Shown here: in pieces, positions 45,622 through 56,129 of the stretch
Position numbering within the stretch: the first letter of the stretch is position 1
How the letters are laid out: the number at the start of each line of letters is the position of its first letter
Origin: Fluctibacter corallii
Lineage (GTDB): Bacteria > Pseudomonadota > Gammaproteobacteria > Enterobacterales > Alteromonadaceae
DNA: 64,000 nt
Direction: 5' to 3'
Assembly: GCF_025751585.1 (NCBI RefSeq)
Contig: NZ_JAOWKX010000008.1
Span: 62,001-126,000, forward strand
Program-made: the position numbers and the translations under genes
Notes under the pieces: generated by a model
Databases searched by the model: none
Seen by the model: only the letters and a program-made list of their open reading frames with translations
Told to the model about the DNA's origin: nothing

Positions 45622-48360
45622 TTACATACGCTTTTTCAACTCTTCCCACTTAGCACGTAAATCCGTTCGCGTAGGAGAAATGCTATTTAGAACTTGCTCA
45701 GCTTTTCTGGCATTTCCAGCTTCTAACAATACCTCAGCATAATGCATTGCAATATCTTCCGACTCAGGAAACGCACTATACGCATCACCAATATTTTTAA
45801 GTGCATTTGGAAGATCACCGCTTTTGTATTGAATCCAGCCTAATGTATCTTTTAGCGGAGGGATATTTGGTCTGATATTTACGGCTTTTTGAGCCAACGC
45901 TTTTGCATCGCTCAAATTGCCACTTTCTAATTCAATCATTGCAAGGTTGTTCATAGCAATGAAGTTATCAGCCGTTTCCTCCATCGCTTTTTGATAGTAC
46001 TTTCTAGCGTTGGCGTAATCTTTTGCATTAGCATAAAACTCTGCCATCGTATGGTCTACGCCAGAGGTATCTGACAGCTTTTTATACTCTGTCTCAAGAA
46101 CAATGGCTGCGTCTTCAAATTTATTCTGTGCTGCCAGTGTTTTTGTATAAGATAAAGCTGTTGCAAATGTAGGGAATTCTTCGTAGTAACGCTTAAGGAG
46201 TGGCGCAGCCTCATCAAACTGCCCTAACTTGTAAAGCAACTCCCCTTCATAACGCTGCTGAGCTAGCGTCGGCTCAGTCGTTTCTTTCAGTGTTTTTAAT
46301 ACGTTTTCAGCTTCATCTAAACGATTCAGTTCAGTGAGTAACGCAAGTCGAATAATGTCAAATTGACTCCCGCCTACAAACTTCTCAGATGCTTGCGTAG
46401 CCAACTCGTACGCCGTATCGTAATTTTCTGTTACCTGATTAATACCAATAAGGCGAAGCCACGTCATTGGATTGTCGGGATTCTTATTTTTCCACTTAGT
46501 AAAAACATCAGCGGCTTGTTTGTGCTGCTCTTGCTCGAGATAGGCATCTCCTAGCGTCATATAGCCAAAGTCAGTTAATGTTGGCAATGCAGACAGTGTT
46601 TCAATAGTCATACCTATCTGGCCGGCCGCTTTGTAAGCGATAGCCAAAGCCACAGGCGCATTCGTTGCTTCTGGTACTTCTTTTGCGTACGAATCTAAAA
46701 ACTGAATAGTTGAATTCAACGCCTGATCACCGACTCGGTTGGCCATTCTTACCATACCAAGGAAAATACGCATGTCATTACTATGGTGAGACAGCGCGCT
46801 ATCTATCTGCTTTTTACCTGCTTCGAAATCTTGTTTCTGCGTGTAGTAACTAATGGATAATAAGTTCGCGCCCAAATGAGCCGGATCAAGTTCAAGCACC
46901 TTCAACCACGTGCTATGCGCTTTTTCAATATCTTCTGTTCGCCAATAGATAACGCCCTCTAGCACAAGCCCTTCAATCGGCGCAGACTCTTGCCATTCTT
47001 TAGCGATGGTTAGCGCTTCTTCAATTTTACCCTGCTCAACGTAAGAATATGCGATAGGCACACGTGCATTAGCAAAATCTTCACTTTGCTCCATTGCTTT
47101 GGTCAAATCGGCGATACCCGTCTCATCGTCATTCGCAATCTTTAATAGCCCTAAACGTAGATATGCCTCAGCATCGTTCTCACCTGCACTTTTCGCTTGA
47201 TTTAGTAGCTTTTCGGCGGTGGCTGTTTCGCCCTTCATGGCGAAATACATGCCCGCGTCGCTCAATAATTCAGGCGCAATTTCAGCCATATTATCAAACT
47301 GTGCGAAAGTGGCTTTTGCTTCAGTTAAATAGCCAAGGGCCATTTGTACTCGAGCCAGTAAGCTTTTAGCCACAAGATTAAGTGGAGGGAGACGATCTGC
47401 CCTCATCAAATATTTATGTGCAACCTCGAGCTGCTCCAGCTTAAATGCACTTGCCCCAGCAATCACATTGGCTTTTTTCGTTGAGAGGCCGTTGAATATG
47501 GCTTTTTCGGCTTTTTGGAGAGCTTCACTGTATTCTTCTTTACGGAAGTGAATCTCTGACATCAATAAATTGCCATATGGGCTATCTTTATTCACTTTTA
47601 ATATCGATGCAGCCGTTTTTGTTGCGCCAGCTAAATCTTCCGTATCAAGTTGCTCTTCAAGTAGCTTGTACTTCACAAAATGAATAAATGGACGCTCTTC
47701 AACTAAGGTTTTAAAGTGCGAGATAGCATTTTCATGTTCATCTAATTTCGCATAGGTCAGACCTTTCAAAAGGTGAGTGAGAACAAAGTAGTCATTTTGC
47801 TCTGGAATTTGAGCAAGAACACTGAGCACTTGGTCATAGTCGTCTTTGGCATAAGCCGAAAATGCGTCTGCGATGCTTTTGTCCTGCGCATTTAATTCGT
47901 CTGGTACAGCTATTTCTTGCCCCGCGTTCAAAAAGCTGTCGGCCAAAAATGCAAATAACATCAATCGGCTTTCACTGTCTGAACCTTTTGGCAAGGCATG
48001 CTCTTTTTTCAGTTGTAATACAGACTCGAAATCTTGAACGTAGAAGTGCATTGTCGCTAGTGTCGGCACAATAGCGCTAGGTTCACCTCCCAACGTCAAT
48101 GCTCGGCTAAGTTCTTTTTGCGCGCCGTTATAATTACCTAACTCAAAATACACGTTGCCTAACATTTCTCTCGCGGCAAGATCATCTGGCGAGCTTTTTA
48201 TTGCATTCTTAAGTTCAATGACAGCGGCTTGCCGATTACCTTCAGCGTAAAACTTTTCCGCCTCTGCGATGTGCTCTTCCGTAGAAACCGGCGAACATGC
48301 AGCCAAAAATACACTGACACTGGCAGCCACGAGCGATTTTTTGCTAAACATTTTTTTCAT
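45622..48360 (-). CDS. prsT: PEP-CTERM system TPR-repeat lipoprotein PrsT
   Basis: A 912-residue protein made almost wholly of tetratricopeptide repeats (from about residue 28 to 905, for example EAEKFYAEGNRQAAVIELKNA and MNNLAMIELESGNLSDAKAL). Its N-terminal lipoprotein signal ends in FLAACSP. Length and layout match PrsT, the large TPR lipoprotein of exosortase A/exopolysaccharide loci, thought to act in the periplasm in polymer export. It is the last gene after wecB and wecC on the minus strand (41-base gap), a typical XrtA arrangement. Confidence 0.9.
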   Translation of the reverse strand: MKKMFSKKSLVAASVSVFLAACSPVSTEEHIAEAEKFYAEGNRQAAVIELKNAIKSSPDDLAAREMLGNVYFELGNYNGAQKELSRALTLGGEPSAIVPTLATMHFYVQDFESVLQLKKEHALPKGSDSESRLMLFAFLADSFLNAGQEIAVPDELNAQDKSIADAFSAYAKDDYDQVLSVLAQIPEQNDYFVLTHLLKGLTYAKLDEHENAISHFKTLVEERPFIHFVKYKLLEEQLDTEDLAGATKTAASILKVNKDSPYGNLLMSEIHFRKEEYSEALQKAEKAIFNGLSTKKANVIAGASAFKLEQLEVAHKYLMRADRLPPLNLVAKSLLARVQMALGYLTEAKATFAQFDNMAEIAPELLSDAGMYFAMKGETATAEKLLNQAKSAGENDAEAYLRLGLLKIANDDETGIADLTKAMEQSEDFANARVPIAYSYVEQGKIEEALTIAKEWQESAPIEGLVLEGVIYWRTEDIEKAHSTWLKVLELDPAHLGANLLSISYYTQKQDFEAGKKQIDSALSHHSNDMRIFLGMVRMANRVGDQALNSTIQFLDSYAKEVPEATNAPVALAIAYKAAGQIGMTIETLSALPTLTDFGYMTLGDAYLEQEQHKQAADVFTKWKNKNPDNPMTWLRLIGINQVTENYDTAYELATQASEKFVGGSQFDIIRLALLTELNRLDEAENVLKTLKETTEPTLAQQRYEGELLYKLGQFDEAAPLLKRYYEEFPTFATALSYTKTLAAQNKFEDAAIVLETEYKKLSDTSGVDHTMAEFYANAKDYANARKYYQKAMEETADNFIAMNNLAMIELESGNLSDAKALAQKAVNIRPNIPPLKDTLGWIQYKSGDLPNALKNIGDAYSAFPESEDIAMHYAEVLLEAGNARKAEQVLNSISPTRTDLRAKWEELKKRM

Positions 48361-48401
48361 ATTCTTTCCCTAGTGTAGCGAGGCGGAAACCTCTTTATAT
48401 T

Positions 48402-49658
48402 TTAGTTCTGCGTAAAGATACCGCAGCTATCCACTACGATTTTACTATTTACATCTCGCTGAGAAATATCTTTAAACTGTTTATGCCCCACCAAAATAGC
48501 TAAAACATTTGCACTTTCCAGTGCCTCCTCCAACGAAACCAACTTAAAACCACTATTGGCCAGATTGTCTGGTAGAAATGAAATATTTGGCTCAACCACC
48601 AATACTTCACCAATATTTCTATCTACAAGCTGTTTGGCTATGCTCAATGCTGGGCTTTCGCGGAGATCATCAATATCAGGTTTGAATGCCAACCCTAGAC
48701 AAGCAATGACTGGCCGTTTAAATTCATCGGCGGCTTTTTCCACCTGACCAATAACGTAATTGGGCTTGCCATCGTTAATTTCTCTGGCTGTTTTGATAAT
48801 TTTGGCATTTTCTGGCGCACTATCAACAATAAACCAAGGATCCACAGCGATACAATGACCGCCAACCCCCGGGCCAGGGTTTAAAATATTCACCCGAGGA
48901 TGTCGGTTTGCAAGCTGAATGAGCTCCCATACATTGATGTTGAGTTGATCACAGATAATCGACAGCTCATTTGCAAATGCAATATTCACATCTCTAAATG
49001 AATTTTCTGTTAACTTTGCCATTTCTGCCGTTCGCGCATTCGTGACAATGCATTCACCTCTAACGAAAGTCTTATACAACGCGATAGCGGCATCGCTACA
49101 CGACTTAGACATGCCGCCGATAATACGGTCGTTAGAGACAAGCTCTTCAAGCACACGGCCAGGTAAAACGCGTTCAGGACAGTGCGCAACGTACATATTT
49201 GGCTCACCACTTCCCACACCGGGAAAGCGTAAGTCAGGGCGAAGCGCTTGGAGCCATGAAGCAAGTTGCTCGGTTGCCCCTACTGGAGAGGTCGACTCTA
49301 ATATGATCAGGTTGCCTTTTTCCAACACAGGGGCGATAGACTTCGCGGCTTCATGAATGTAAGTCAAATCTGGCTGTTTCCCTTCTTTAAATGGCGTAGG
49401 AACAGCGATCATAAATGCATCTGCTGGTTCTGGCGTCATAGAGGCTTTCAATTTCCCCATTGTTACCGCCGCCTGAACCACCATATCTAAATCAGGCTCA
49501 ACAATGTGAACTTTTCCCTGATTAATGGTATCCACCGCTTTTTCAGACACATCAATACCAATAACATCAATACCACGAGAGGCAATGACAGCCGCTGTGG
49601 GTAAACCGATATAGCCTAACCCTATAACAGAAATCTTATCGAACATCTTACTCATCAC
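48402..49658 (-). CDS. wecC: UDP-N-acetyl-D-mannosamine dehydrogenase
   Basis: A 418-residue UDP-sugar 6-dehydrogenase. It has the NAD loop [45 protein letters not shown] and the catalytic cysteine in [20 protein letters not shown] with VEPDLD is WecC-like. It converts UDP-ManNAc to UDP-ManNAcA. It overlaps wecB by 11 bases, so the pair supplies UDP-ManNAcA for a surface polysaccharide tied to the exosortase locus. Confidence 0.92.
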   Translation of the reverse strand: MMSKMFDKISVIGLGYIGLPTAAVIASRGIDVIGIDVSEKAVDTINQGKVHIVEPDLDMVVQAAVTMGKLKASMTPEPADAFMIAVPTPFKEGKQPDLTYIHEAAKSIAPVLEKGNLIILESTSPVGATEQLASWLQALRPDLRFPGVGSGEPNMYVAHCPERVLPGRVLEELVSNDRIIGGMSKSCSDAAIALYKTFVRGECIVTNARTAEMAKLTENSFRDVNIAFANELSIICDQLNINVWELIQLANRHPRVNILNPGPGVGGHCIAVDPWFIVDSAPENAKIIKTAREINDGKPNYVIGQVEKAADEFKRPVIACLGLAFKPDIDDLRESPALSIAKQLVDRNIGEVLVVEPNISFLPDNLANSGFKLVSLEEALESANVLAILVGHKQFKDISQRDVNSKIVVDSCGIFTQN

Positions 49659-50775
49659 CCGCCCCCGTAATTATGCGCGCAATACGCTGACAGGCTTTTC
49701 CATCACCATAGGGGTTATGTGCCACCGACATACGTTGATATTCAGCCTCGTCTTCAAGCAGTCGTGTAGCTTCCTGAACTATTTTATGCTCGTCGGTGCC
49801 AACCAATTTCACCGTACCAGCTTCAACAGCTTCGGGACGTTCTGTCGTATCGCGCATAACAAGAACAGGCTTGCCCAATGAAGGCGCTTCTTCTTGCACA
49901 CCACCAGAGTCCGTAAGAATAATATGAGCTTTGCTCATTAAGTAGACAAAAGGCAAATAGTCTTGAGGATCAATCAGAAACACGTTATCGACATCGTTTA
50001 ATATACGGTTAACGGGCTCTTGTACGTTTGGATTTAAATGTACTGGGTATAAAACCTGAACATTCTCACGCTCGGATAACGTCTTGATTGCGCGGCAAAT
50101 ATTTTCGAAGCCGCCACCAAAGCTTTCTCGACGATGGCCTGTAACCAAGATGAGTTTTTTATTGTCATCCAGAAAATCAAACTTGCTCGACAATGCGTTG
50201 TTCAGCGCTTTATCTTGTTTGATTTTATCAACAACGTTAACGAGCGCATCAATCACTGTATTTCCTGTTACTGAGATAGATTCAGGTGCGGTGTTTTCCG
50301 CTAGCAAGTTATTCTTTGCCTTGTCAGTGGGAGCAAAATGAAACTTGGTCAGGGCTCCTGTTAAACGGCGATTAATTTCTTCAGGCCATGGGCTGTAAAT
50401 ATCACCTGTACGCAATCCAGCTTCAACATGCCCTACTGGTACTTGCTGATAAAACGCAGCTAATGAGGCTGCAAACGTCGTGGTGGTATCGCCATGCACA
50501 AGAATGAGATCTGGCTTCGCTTCTTTAATAACATCACGCAAGCCAAGCAGTGCTTTGGTAGTAATATCATACAAATCTTGTCCTGGCTTCATGAGATCTA
50601 AGTCATACTCGGGTGTCAGATCAAACAAAGACAATACTTGGTCTAACATTTCACGATGTTGAGCGGTCACGCACACTTTGACATTTAATGCAGTGTGCTT
50701 TTTTAACTCTATCGCCAAGGGCGCCATTTTTATTGCTTCTGGCCGCGTTCCGAACACCAATAATATATTTTGCAT
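49648..50775 (-). CDS. wecB: UDP-N-acetylglucosamine 2-epimerase (non-hydrolysing)
   Basis: A 375-residue GT-B-fold epimerase converting UDP-GlcNAc to UDP-ManNAc. Signatures include [13 protein letters not shown] at the N-terminus, [20 protein letters not shown] and [22 protein letters not shown]. It follows the acyl carrier protein gene by 28 bases on the same strand and precedes wecC, so ACP-wecB-wecC-prsT may be one transcript. Confidence 0.95.
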   Translation of the reverse strand: MQNILLVFGTRPEAIKMAPLAIELKKHTALNVKVCVTAQHREMLDQVLSLFDLTPEYDLDLMKPGQDLYDITTKALLGLRDVIKEAKPDLILVHGDTTTTFAASLAAFYQQVPVGHVEAGLRTGDIYSPWPEEINRRLTGALTKFHFAPTDKAKNNLLAENTAPESISVTGNTVIDALVNVVDKIKQDKALNNALSSKFDFLDDNKKLILVTGHRRESFGGGFENICRAIKTLSERENVQVLYPVHLNPNVQEPVNRILNDVDNVFLIDPQDYLPFVYLMSKAHIILTDSGGVQEEAPSLGKPVLVMRDTTERPEAVEAGTVKLVGTDEHKIVQEATRLLEDEAEYQRMSVAHNPYGDGKACQRIARIITGAGDE

Positions 50776-50803
50776 TCCCGTTATCCTTTACTTAAACCAG
50801 CCG

Positions 50804-51046
50804 CTATACTTTTTCTTCAACAAATTCGCTTAGAGCACCAAAGTTTTCAAAGATATCTGCACTGATTTCGTCATCGTCTATTTCAATGCCAAAGGTTTCT
50901 TCAATCGCTGTAAGTACGGTTACTACGGCCATAGAGTCAAATTCAGGTATCGCTCCCAAAAGCGCAGTTTCCTCGTCAAACTCCATGTCACTTGGAAGCT
51001 GTAGTACATCAATTAAAATTTCTTTTACCTGAGCAGCTGTATTCAT
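50804..51046 (-). CDS. Acyl carrier protein, exosortase A system-associated
   Basis: An 80-residue acidic carrier protein. The phosphopantetheine serine is in the EFDSMAV motif (about residue 37), instead of the usual DSL of fatty-acid ACP. Its role is to hold an acyl or aminoacyl group for the neighbouring AMP-dependent ligase and perhaps the N-acyltransferase. It is divergent from the ligase gene across a 177-base promoter region. No sigma-54 box was found there. Confidence 0.88.
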   Translation of the reverse strand: MNTAAQVKEILIDVLQLPSDMEFDEETALLGAIPEFDSMAVVTVLTAIEETFGIEIDDDEISADIFENFGALSEFVEEKV

Positions 51047-51223
51047 TCTCTCACTACCTGTATGATATTTGTTTTATTTTGAATGGACTCACCTGTCTTC
51101 GGCCACACGCACCGAGTGGCTGCGCCAGACAGAATGTCGCTTAATCGTCAATGTGAGTATTGTTCCATTATTTATTGAATTAAGAAACAGTTACTGAGCA
51201 CTTTAAAGAGATAAGTAGAAAAA

Positions 51224-52801
51224 ATGTTAACATTCTTAGATCATCTGGCTAGCGAAGCTGCAATAAAATGGCCTGAACGCACTGCATTCGTACATAAAAA
51301 GACAGAATTGTCTTTTGAAGAATTCAACCAAAATGTCGATACGATGGCGCGCAAGTTTGCTGATTTGGGATTACAAAAAGGCGATCGTGTTGCCATTTTT
51401 CTACCAAAGCAACATGAAACAGTCACTGCCGTTTTTGCTGCTAGCCGTGCAAATGGCGTTTTTGTACCTGTCAATTCGGTGTTAAAAGCGCCGCAAGTAA
51501 AACATATTTTAAATGACTGTGATGTAAACGTTCTGGTAACCAGTAGCGACCGTTTAAAAGCCATTGGTGAAGAGCTCAAAGCCTGCCCCGCTTTGAAGCA
51601 TATCGTGCTTGTGGATAAACTGCCCAAAACGCCTTATGAAGAAAAAGATACGCACTTGGCAAGCGATATTCAGAAAAGCCCCATCGAACCAGTTTATCGT
51701 GTTGATAACGACGTTGCGGCAATCCTTTACACCTCTGGCAGCACCGGCAAACCGAAGGGCGTAGTGTTGTCTCACCGTAACCTACTTGCTGGGGCAGAAA
51801 GCGTAGCAGACTATCTGAACAACACATCAGATGATGTCATTCTTGCCCTCTTACCACTAAGTTTTGACTATGGTTTATCTCAAATCACGACGTCTTTACT
51901 TGTTGGCGCTAAGTGTATTTTGATGGATTACTTCCTCGCAGGTGATGTCGTCAAAACAATGGCAACACATAAAGTAACAGGGTTAGCTGCTGTACCGCCG
52001 CTATATCAGCAACTGATGAAAGCCAATTGGAATGAGGAAGCGACACAAGCAGTGCGTTACTTCACCAATTCAGGTGGCGCGATGCCACTTGTATTGCTGA
52101 AAAATCTGCGTGACACTTTCTCTCATGCTTCGCCCTTCCTTATGTATGGTTTAACCGAAGCGTTTAGAAGCACTTACCTCGATCCGAAAGACATTGATCG
52201 TAAACCCGGTTCAATGGGTAAAGCGATTCCTAACGCGCAAATCATGGTCATTAACGAGCAGGGGCAAGAGTGTGAAGCCGGTGAAATTGGCGAACTTGTG
52301 CACCGCGGCCCTCATGTTAGCTTGGGCTATTGGAACGATGAGGCCAAAACTGCAGAAAGATTTAAGCCTGTCCCAGTTAAACAGGAAGGATTAGTGCTCA
52401 CTGAGATGGCCGTTTGGTCTGGAGATCAAGTTAAACGAGACGAAGAAGGCTTTCTGTTCTTTGTAGGCCGCAATGATGAAATGATTAAAACATCAGGCTA
52501 TCGCGTGAGCCCGATGGAAGTTGAAGAAGCCTGCTACCAAGGAGCTGAAGAAGTCGCAGAAGCGGTAGCCTGCGGTGTAAACGACAATGAATTAGGTCAG
52601 GCTATTGTTGTCCTTTTAGTACTGAAAGAGGGCATAGACTTCGACGAAAAAGTCATGTTAGCAAAAATCAAAAAAGCACTGCCTAACTTTATGCACCCTA
52701 AGTACCTTGAAATACGTAGTGATCTGCCAAGAAACCCCAATGGCAAAGTAGACAGAAGTAATCTAGCTAAAGAAGTAAGGAATAAGTACGCTCATGGTTA
52801 A
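51224..52801 (+). CDS. AMP-dependent acyl-CoA ligase, exosortase A system-associated
   Basis: A 525-residue ANL-superfamily adenylating enzyme. The AMP-binding loop is ILYTSGSTGKPKGVVLSH (about residues 166-183); MYGLTEAFRSTY, WSGDQVKRDEEGFLFFVGR and the catalytic lysine in NPNGKVDRS complete the set. This subfamily is found beside exosortase A. It probably loads an acid onto the divergent ACP. It overlaps the decarboxylase gene by 8 bases. Confidence 0.9.
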   Translation: MLTFLDHLASEAAIKWPERTAFVHKKTELSFEEFNQNVDTMARKFADLGLQKGDRVAIFLPKQHETVTAVFAASRANGVFVPVNSVLKAPQVKHILNDCDVNVLVTSSDRLKAIGEELKACPALKHIVLVDKLPKTPYEEKDTHLASDIQKSPIEPVYRVDNDVAAILYTSGSTGKPKGVVLSHRNLLAGAESVADYLNNTSDDVILALLPLSFDYGLSQITTSLLVGAKCILMDYFLAGDVVKTMATHKVTGLAAVPPLYQQLMKANWNEEATQAVRYFTNSGGAMPLVLLKNLRDTFSHASPFLMYGLTEAFRSTYLDPKDIDRKPGSMGKAIPNAQIMVINEQGQECEAGEIGELVHRGPHVSLGYWNDEAKTAERFKPVPVKQEGLVLTEMAVWSGDQVKRDEEGFLFFVGRNDEMIKTSGYRVSPMEVEEACYQGAEEVAEAVACGVNDNELGQAIVVLLVLKEGIDFDEKVMLAKIKKALPNFMHPKYLEIRSDLPRNPNGKVDRSNLAKEVRNKYAHG

Positions 52802-54029
52802 GCAAGCTCCCATTCATGCGCCGATGACGCAATTTGATGTAGTGAATGATCAGCTTTTGGTTGGTGGAAAGACCCTTGATCAAATTGCCTCCATCATGGG
52901 TAAAGAGGTATTTTATGCCTACGACCAACAGGTGATTCGTTCACAAGTCGCACAATTTAAATCGGCAATACCTGAGCAAATAAAACTGCACTACGCCATT
53001 AAAGCCAACCCTTATCCACCGTTGGTTCAAGCGATGAAAGACTGGGTTGACGGATTCGATGTGGCATCGCAAAAAGAGATGCTTATCGCATTACAAACTG
53101 GAATGCCTATTAAAGACATCAGCTTTGCAGGCCCTAGCAAACAGCTGTCTGAAATTGAAGCTGCCGTAGTTGCAGGCGTGACGTTGCATGTAGAATCAGA
53201 GTTAGAGCTATCTCGTGCTATTGATATTGGTACAAGGCTGGGTGAAAAACCCAAAATTGCATTTCGGGTTAACCCTGCCTTTGAATTAAAAGCCTCAGGC
53301 ATGAAAATGGGGGGCGGCCCAAAACAGTTTGGTATTGATGAAGAAATTCTATTAGAACGATTGCCAGAGCTTAACTACAATGCGTTTGACTTACGAGGGT
53401 TTCATATTTTCTGGGGCTCACAAAACCTTAAAGCAGACGCTATTATTGATGCCCATAATAATACTTTCGCGTTAGCGCAAAAGCTGGTCGATGCAACTCC
53501 TGTTTCAGTAGAAACCATCAATTTAGGTGGCGGGTTTGGCATTCCATATTTTGCAGGTGAACAACGCCTTTCTCTAAATGATATTGGTGAAAACTTGCAA
53601 GGGCTATTATCACAATATCGCGACATAGCGAAGTCAGAATTGGTGATCGAACTAGGTCGCTACCTCGTGGGAGAATGCGGAATTTACGCAAGTAAAATCA
53701 CTGACATAAAAACCTCCAGAGGCCACACATATTTAATGACCAACGGCGGGTTGCATCACCATTTATCGAACTCAGGCAATTTTGGGCAAGTTATTCGTAA
53801 AAACTACCCAGTCGCGATTGGCAACAAAATGTCAGATTCTCATGAAAAGCAAAAAGTGACGGCGGTGGGGCCATTATGTACGCCACTCGATACGCTAGCA
53901 GATAAGATGGAATTGAATAACCCTGTAATTGGCGATTGGTTAGTTGTGTTTCAGTCAGGCGCATATGGACCAACAGCAAGCCCGCAAGATTTTCTTGGGC
54001 ACCCGCATGTTACAGAGATTTTACTTTAA
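52794..54029 (+). CDS. PLP-dependent decarboxylase, exosortase A system-associated
   Basis: A 411-residue fold-III (alanine racemase-like) decarboxylase related to diaminopimelate and ornithine decarboxylases. The PLP lysine is in HYAIKANPYP (about residue 68), with NLGGGFGIPY binding the phosphate, ELGRYLVGECG following, and SGAYGPTASP near the C-terminus. It is translationally coupled to the ligase and so likely makes an amine or amino acid unit for the same product. The substrate is not known. Confidence 0.9.
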   Translation: MVKQAPIHAPMTQFDVVNDQLLVGGKTLDQIASIMGKEVFYAYDQQVIRSQVAQFKSAIPEQIKLHYAIKANPYPPLVQAMKDWVDGFDVASQKEMLIALQTGMPIKDISFAGPSKQLSEIEAAVVAGVTLHVESELELSRAIDIGTRLGEKPKIAFRVNPAFELKASGMKMGGGPKQFGIDEEILLERLPELNYNAFDLRGFHIFWGSQNLKADAIIDAHNNTFALAQKLVDATPVSVETINLGGGFGIPYFAGEQRLSLNDIGENLQGLLSQYRDIAKSELVIELGRYLVGECGIYASKITDIKTSRGHTYLMTNGGLHHHLSNSGNFGQVIRKNYPVAIGNKMSDSHEKQKVTAVGPLCTPLDTLADKMELNNPVIGDWLVVFQSGAYGPTASPQDFLGHPHVTEILL

Positions 54030-54055
54030 CTTTTAATTCAACCCGGTTACTAGCA

Positions 54056-55216
54056 ATGGACACAAGAAGTACGTTTAAAGCAAGACTGGAAAATACGTTC
54101 GAGATTGCGCACGCAAATCATCAACCTATCTATTCAATGGAAGGAATTCGAGGGTTCGCCGTATTTCTTGTGTTTATTGTTCATTACTCTACGTTAATGG
54201 AACCGTGGCTTCATATTGATTCTTCTATGAATCAAATAAGCCATTATTTACGCCGAATAAGTAACTTAGGGGTAGACATATTTTTTGTACTTTGCGGCTA
54301 CTTGATTTATGGCACATTATTGGGTCGAGACATTATTTTCAGGCCCTATCTAAAACGGCGAATAAAAAGAATATATCCCACGTTTATTGTCGTTCTTGCG
54401 CTTTATTTAGTGATTTCTTGGCTTATACCCTCTGCCTCAAAGTTACCTGACGCAGGCATTGACGCATTCTGGCTCATTCTACAAAATGTTTTGCTCTTGC
54501 CAGGCATGTTTGATATCCCAGCTATTATCACGGTTGCATGGTCACTAAGTTATGAAATGTTTTTCTATCTTGCTGTACCTTTGGTCATTCTATTACTGCG
54601 TATGAACCGAGTGAGCTCACCTCAAAGGATTGTGTGTCTGGCAGGTATCGCATGCGTTTCTCTAGTGTATTTCTCTGTGAACACGGAGTATGTACGCATG
54701 TTAATGTTTCTTTCCGGCATGATGTTATTCGAGGTACAAAAAACGAAACTCGCCAGATACAGCCAAGGACTCGGTTTACCCATGTTATTGCTGAGCTTTG
54801 GTGCGGTAATCGTATTACAGGAGTCAGCGCTAATGGGCTGGTGGTTGTATGCGTTTCTTTATTTTACTTTTATTGTTTTTTGCTTGGATTGTTTTAGCCA
54901 AAAAGGTATCGCTAATCGCCTGTTCAGCCGTAAATATCTCAGATGGTTTGGCAATATGAGCTATTCATACTATTTGTTGCATGGCCTCTGCTTGAATGCG
55001 TTCTTTATGGTGTTAGCGTATGCTTTACCGCCAAGTGCGACTCACAATAGCCTCTACTGGTTAGCTCTGCTTCCCGCCTTTATACTAACGCTTGTTCCTT
55101 CTGCGGCACTGTTTGTTTTTATCGAAAGACCCTTTTCTCTTGAAAGAAAACGATCTTTTACCGAGACATTACGCAACACGATTGGCAATACATCAACGCG
55201 TCGAGTCACGACCTAG
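54056..55216 (+). CDS. Membrane acyltransferase (acyltransferase 3/OafA family)
   Basis: A 386-residue integral membrane O-acyltransferase with about ten hydrophobic segments, taking the ATG at 54056 after the decarboxylase stop (the frame is open to 53936 inside that gene). The motifs YSMEGIRGFAVFLVFIVHYS and NLGVDIFFVLCGYLIY followed by RRIKRIYP are those of the family, which acylates surface sugars or small molecules. It is third in the ligase-decarboxylase operon and converges on the hydrolase genes. Confidence 0.87.
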   Translation: MDTRSTFKARLENTFEIAHANHQPIYSMEGIRGFAVFLVFIVHYSTLMEPWLHIDSSMNQISHYLRRISNLGVDIFFVLCGYLIYGTLLGRDIIFRPYLKRRIKRIYPTFIVVLALYLVISWLIPSASKLPDAGIDAFWLILQNVLLLPGMFDIPAIITVAWSLSYEMFFYLAVPLVILLLRMNRVSSPQRIVCLAGIACVSLVYFSVNTEYVRMLMFLSGMMLFEVQKTKLARYSQGLGLPMLLLSFGAVIVLQESALMGWWLYAFLYFTFIVFCLDCFSQKGIANRLFSRKYLRWFGNMSYSYYLLHGLCLNAFFMVLAYALPPSATHNSLYWLALLPAFILTLVPSAALFVFIERPFSLERKRSFTETLRNTIGNTSTRRVTT

Positions 55217-55262
55217 TCGTGCTCATTGGCATACAACACCAACAAACAGAGCTAAAATATGA

Positions 55263-56129
55263 CTAAAAGTGAGTATTAATCCACGAGAGCGTAGTGTGTT
55301 CTACTTCACTTCGCCATTGCAATGTTGAAAACGTGTGATTGGCTGTTGGCATTGTATGTTTGGTTAATTGTTTATCTGCCAACGCCTGCTGCCAACGTTT
55401 ATCATCTTGCACTTTTTGCTCAAACTCAGCAGCGGTTAAATCATCACCACTTATCACCAGCAAAATAGGCGTATCTATTTTTTGCAAGCCAGCAAGCATA
55501 TGCTCTATGTAGTTTTCTTGTGTTGAGACTTCAATTTCAGACACATCAGAAGACGTGCTACCAGAAGAGGAAAATGCAGCCAAGATATTTTTAGTAAAGC
55601 CCAGAAATGCACCTTTGATGTCCACATCCAGCTTAATGAGTTTCAACCAAAATTGCTTATCTTGAATTCGCTGCCAATAGTACTGTTTCACTAGAGTTTT
55701 GGCCTGACCTTGCTCAGAGCGAACCCAAGGGTTTAGCAACACCACACCAGCCACACAGTCTAATGGCTTGTTTTTAGCATAAATCAACGTCGAAGACGCA
55801 GCGTCACATAATCCCCACAATATCACTTTGCTGACACCTAATCGCTGCTGGCATTGCTTTATTGCTTCATCAATATCTTCAGTGACCGACAAGAAATCTG
55901 CATATTCACCATCGCTATCCCCCATTCCTGAATAATCAAAACGCATCGCAGGAATACCATTTGCAGCCAAATATCGAGCAAGGAGGACAAATTGCCGATG
56001 ACTGCCCACTTTCGTTTGCGGTCCTCCGACAACAATCAATACGCCGACATTTTTGTTATTCTTACATGGATGAGTTATACCTGATAAGCACACATTATGT
56101 CGGTTGAATACAAAAGCAGACTCTTGCAT
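55263..56129 (-). CDS. Alpha/beta hydrolase, exosortase A system-associated hydrolase 1
   Basis: A 288-residue cytosolic alpha/beta-hydrolase. The oxyanion strand is GVLIVVGGPQTKVGSHRQF, and DYSGMGDSDG follows. The nucleophile elbow LWGLCDAASS has cysteine at the usual serine position, the histidine lies in ANHTF near the C-terminus, and the aspartate is in VISGDDLT. The type is the paired hydrolase 1 of XrtA loci. Its start codon overlaps the stop of hydrolase 2 by one base. Confidence 0.85.
   Translation of the reverse strand: MQESAFVFNRHNVCLSGITHPCKNNKNVGVLIVVGGPQTKVGSHRQFVLLARYLAANGIPAMRFDYSGMGDSDGEYADFLSVTEDIDEAIKQCQQRLGVSKVILWGLCDAASSTLIYAKNKPLDCVAGVVLLNPWVRSEQGQAKTLVKQYYWQRIQDKQFWLKLIKLDVDIKGAFLGFTKNILAAFSSSGSTSSDVSEIEVSTQENYIEHMLAGLQKIDTPILLVISGDDLTAAEFEQKVQDDKRWQQALADKQLTKHTMPTANHTFSTLQWRSEVEHTTLSWINTHF

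Noticed and set aside
51047..51223. Sigma-54 promoter between the ACP and acyl-CoA ligase genes
   Set aside because: A TGGCTGCGCCAGACA sequence occurs, but GC is not at the -12 spacing and no 17-base element is present.
53936..54055. N-terminal extension of the membrane acyltransferase into the decarboxylase gene
   Set aside because: The extension is an out-of-frame reading of the decarboxylase C-terminus; family-like sequence begins after ATG 54056.
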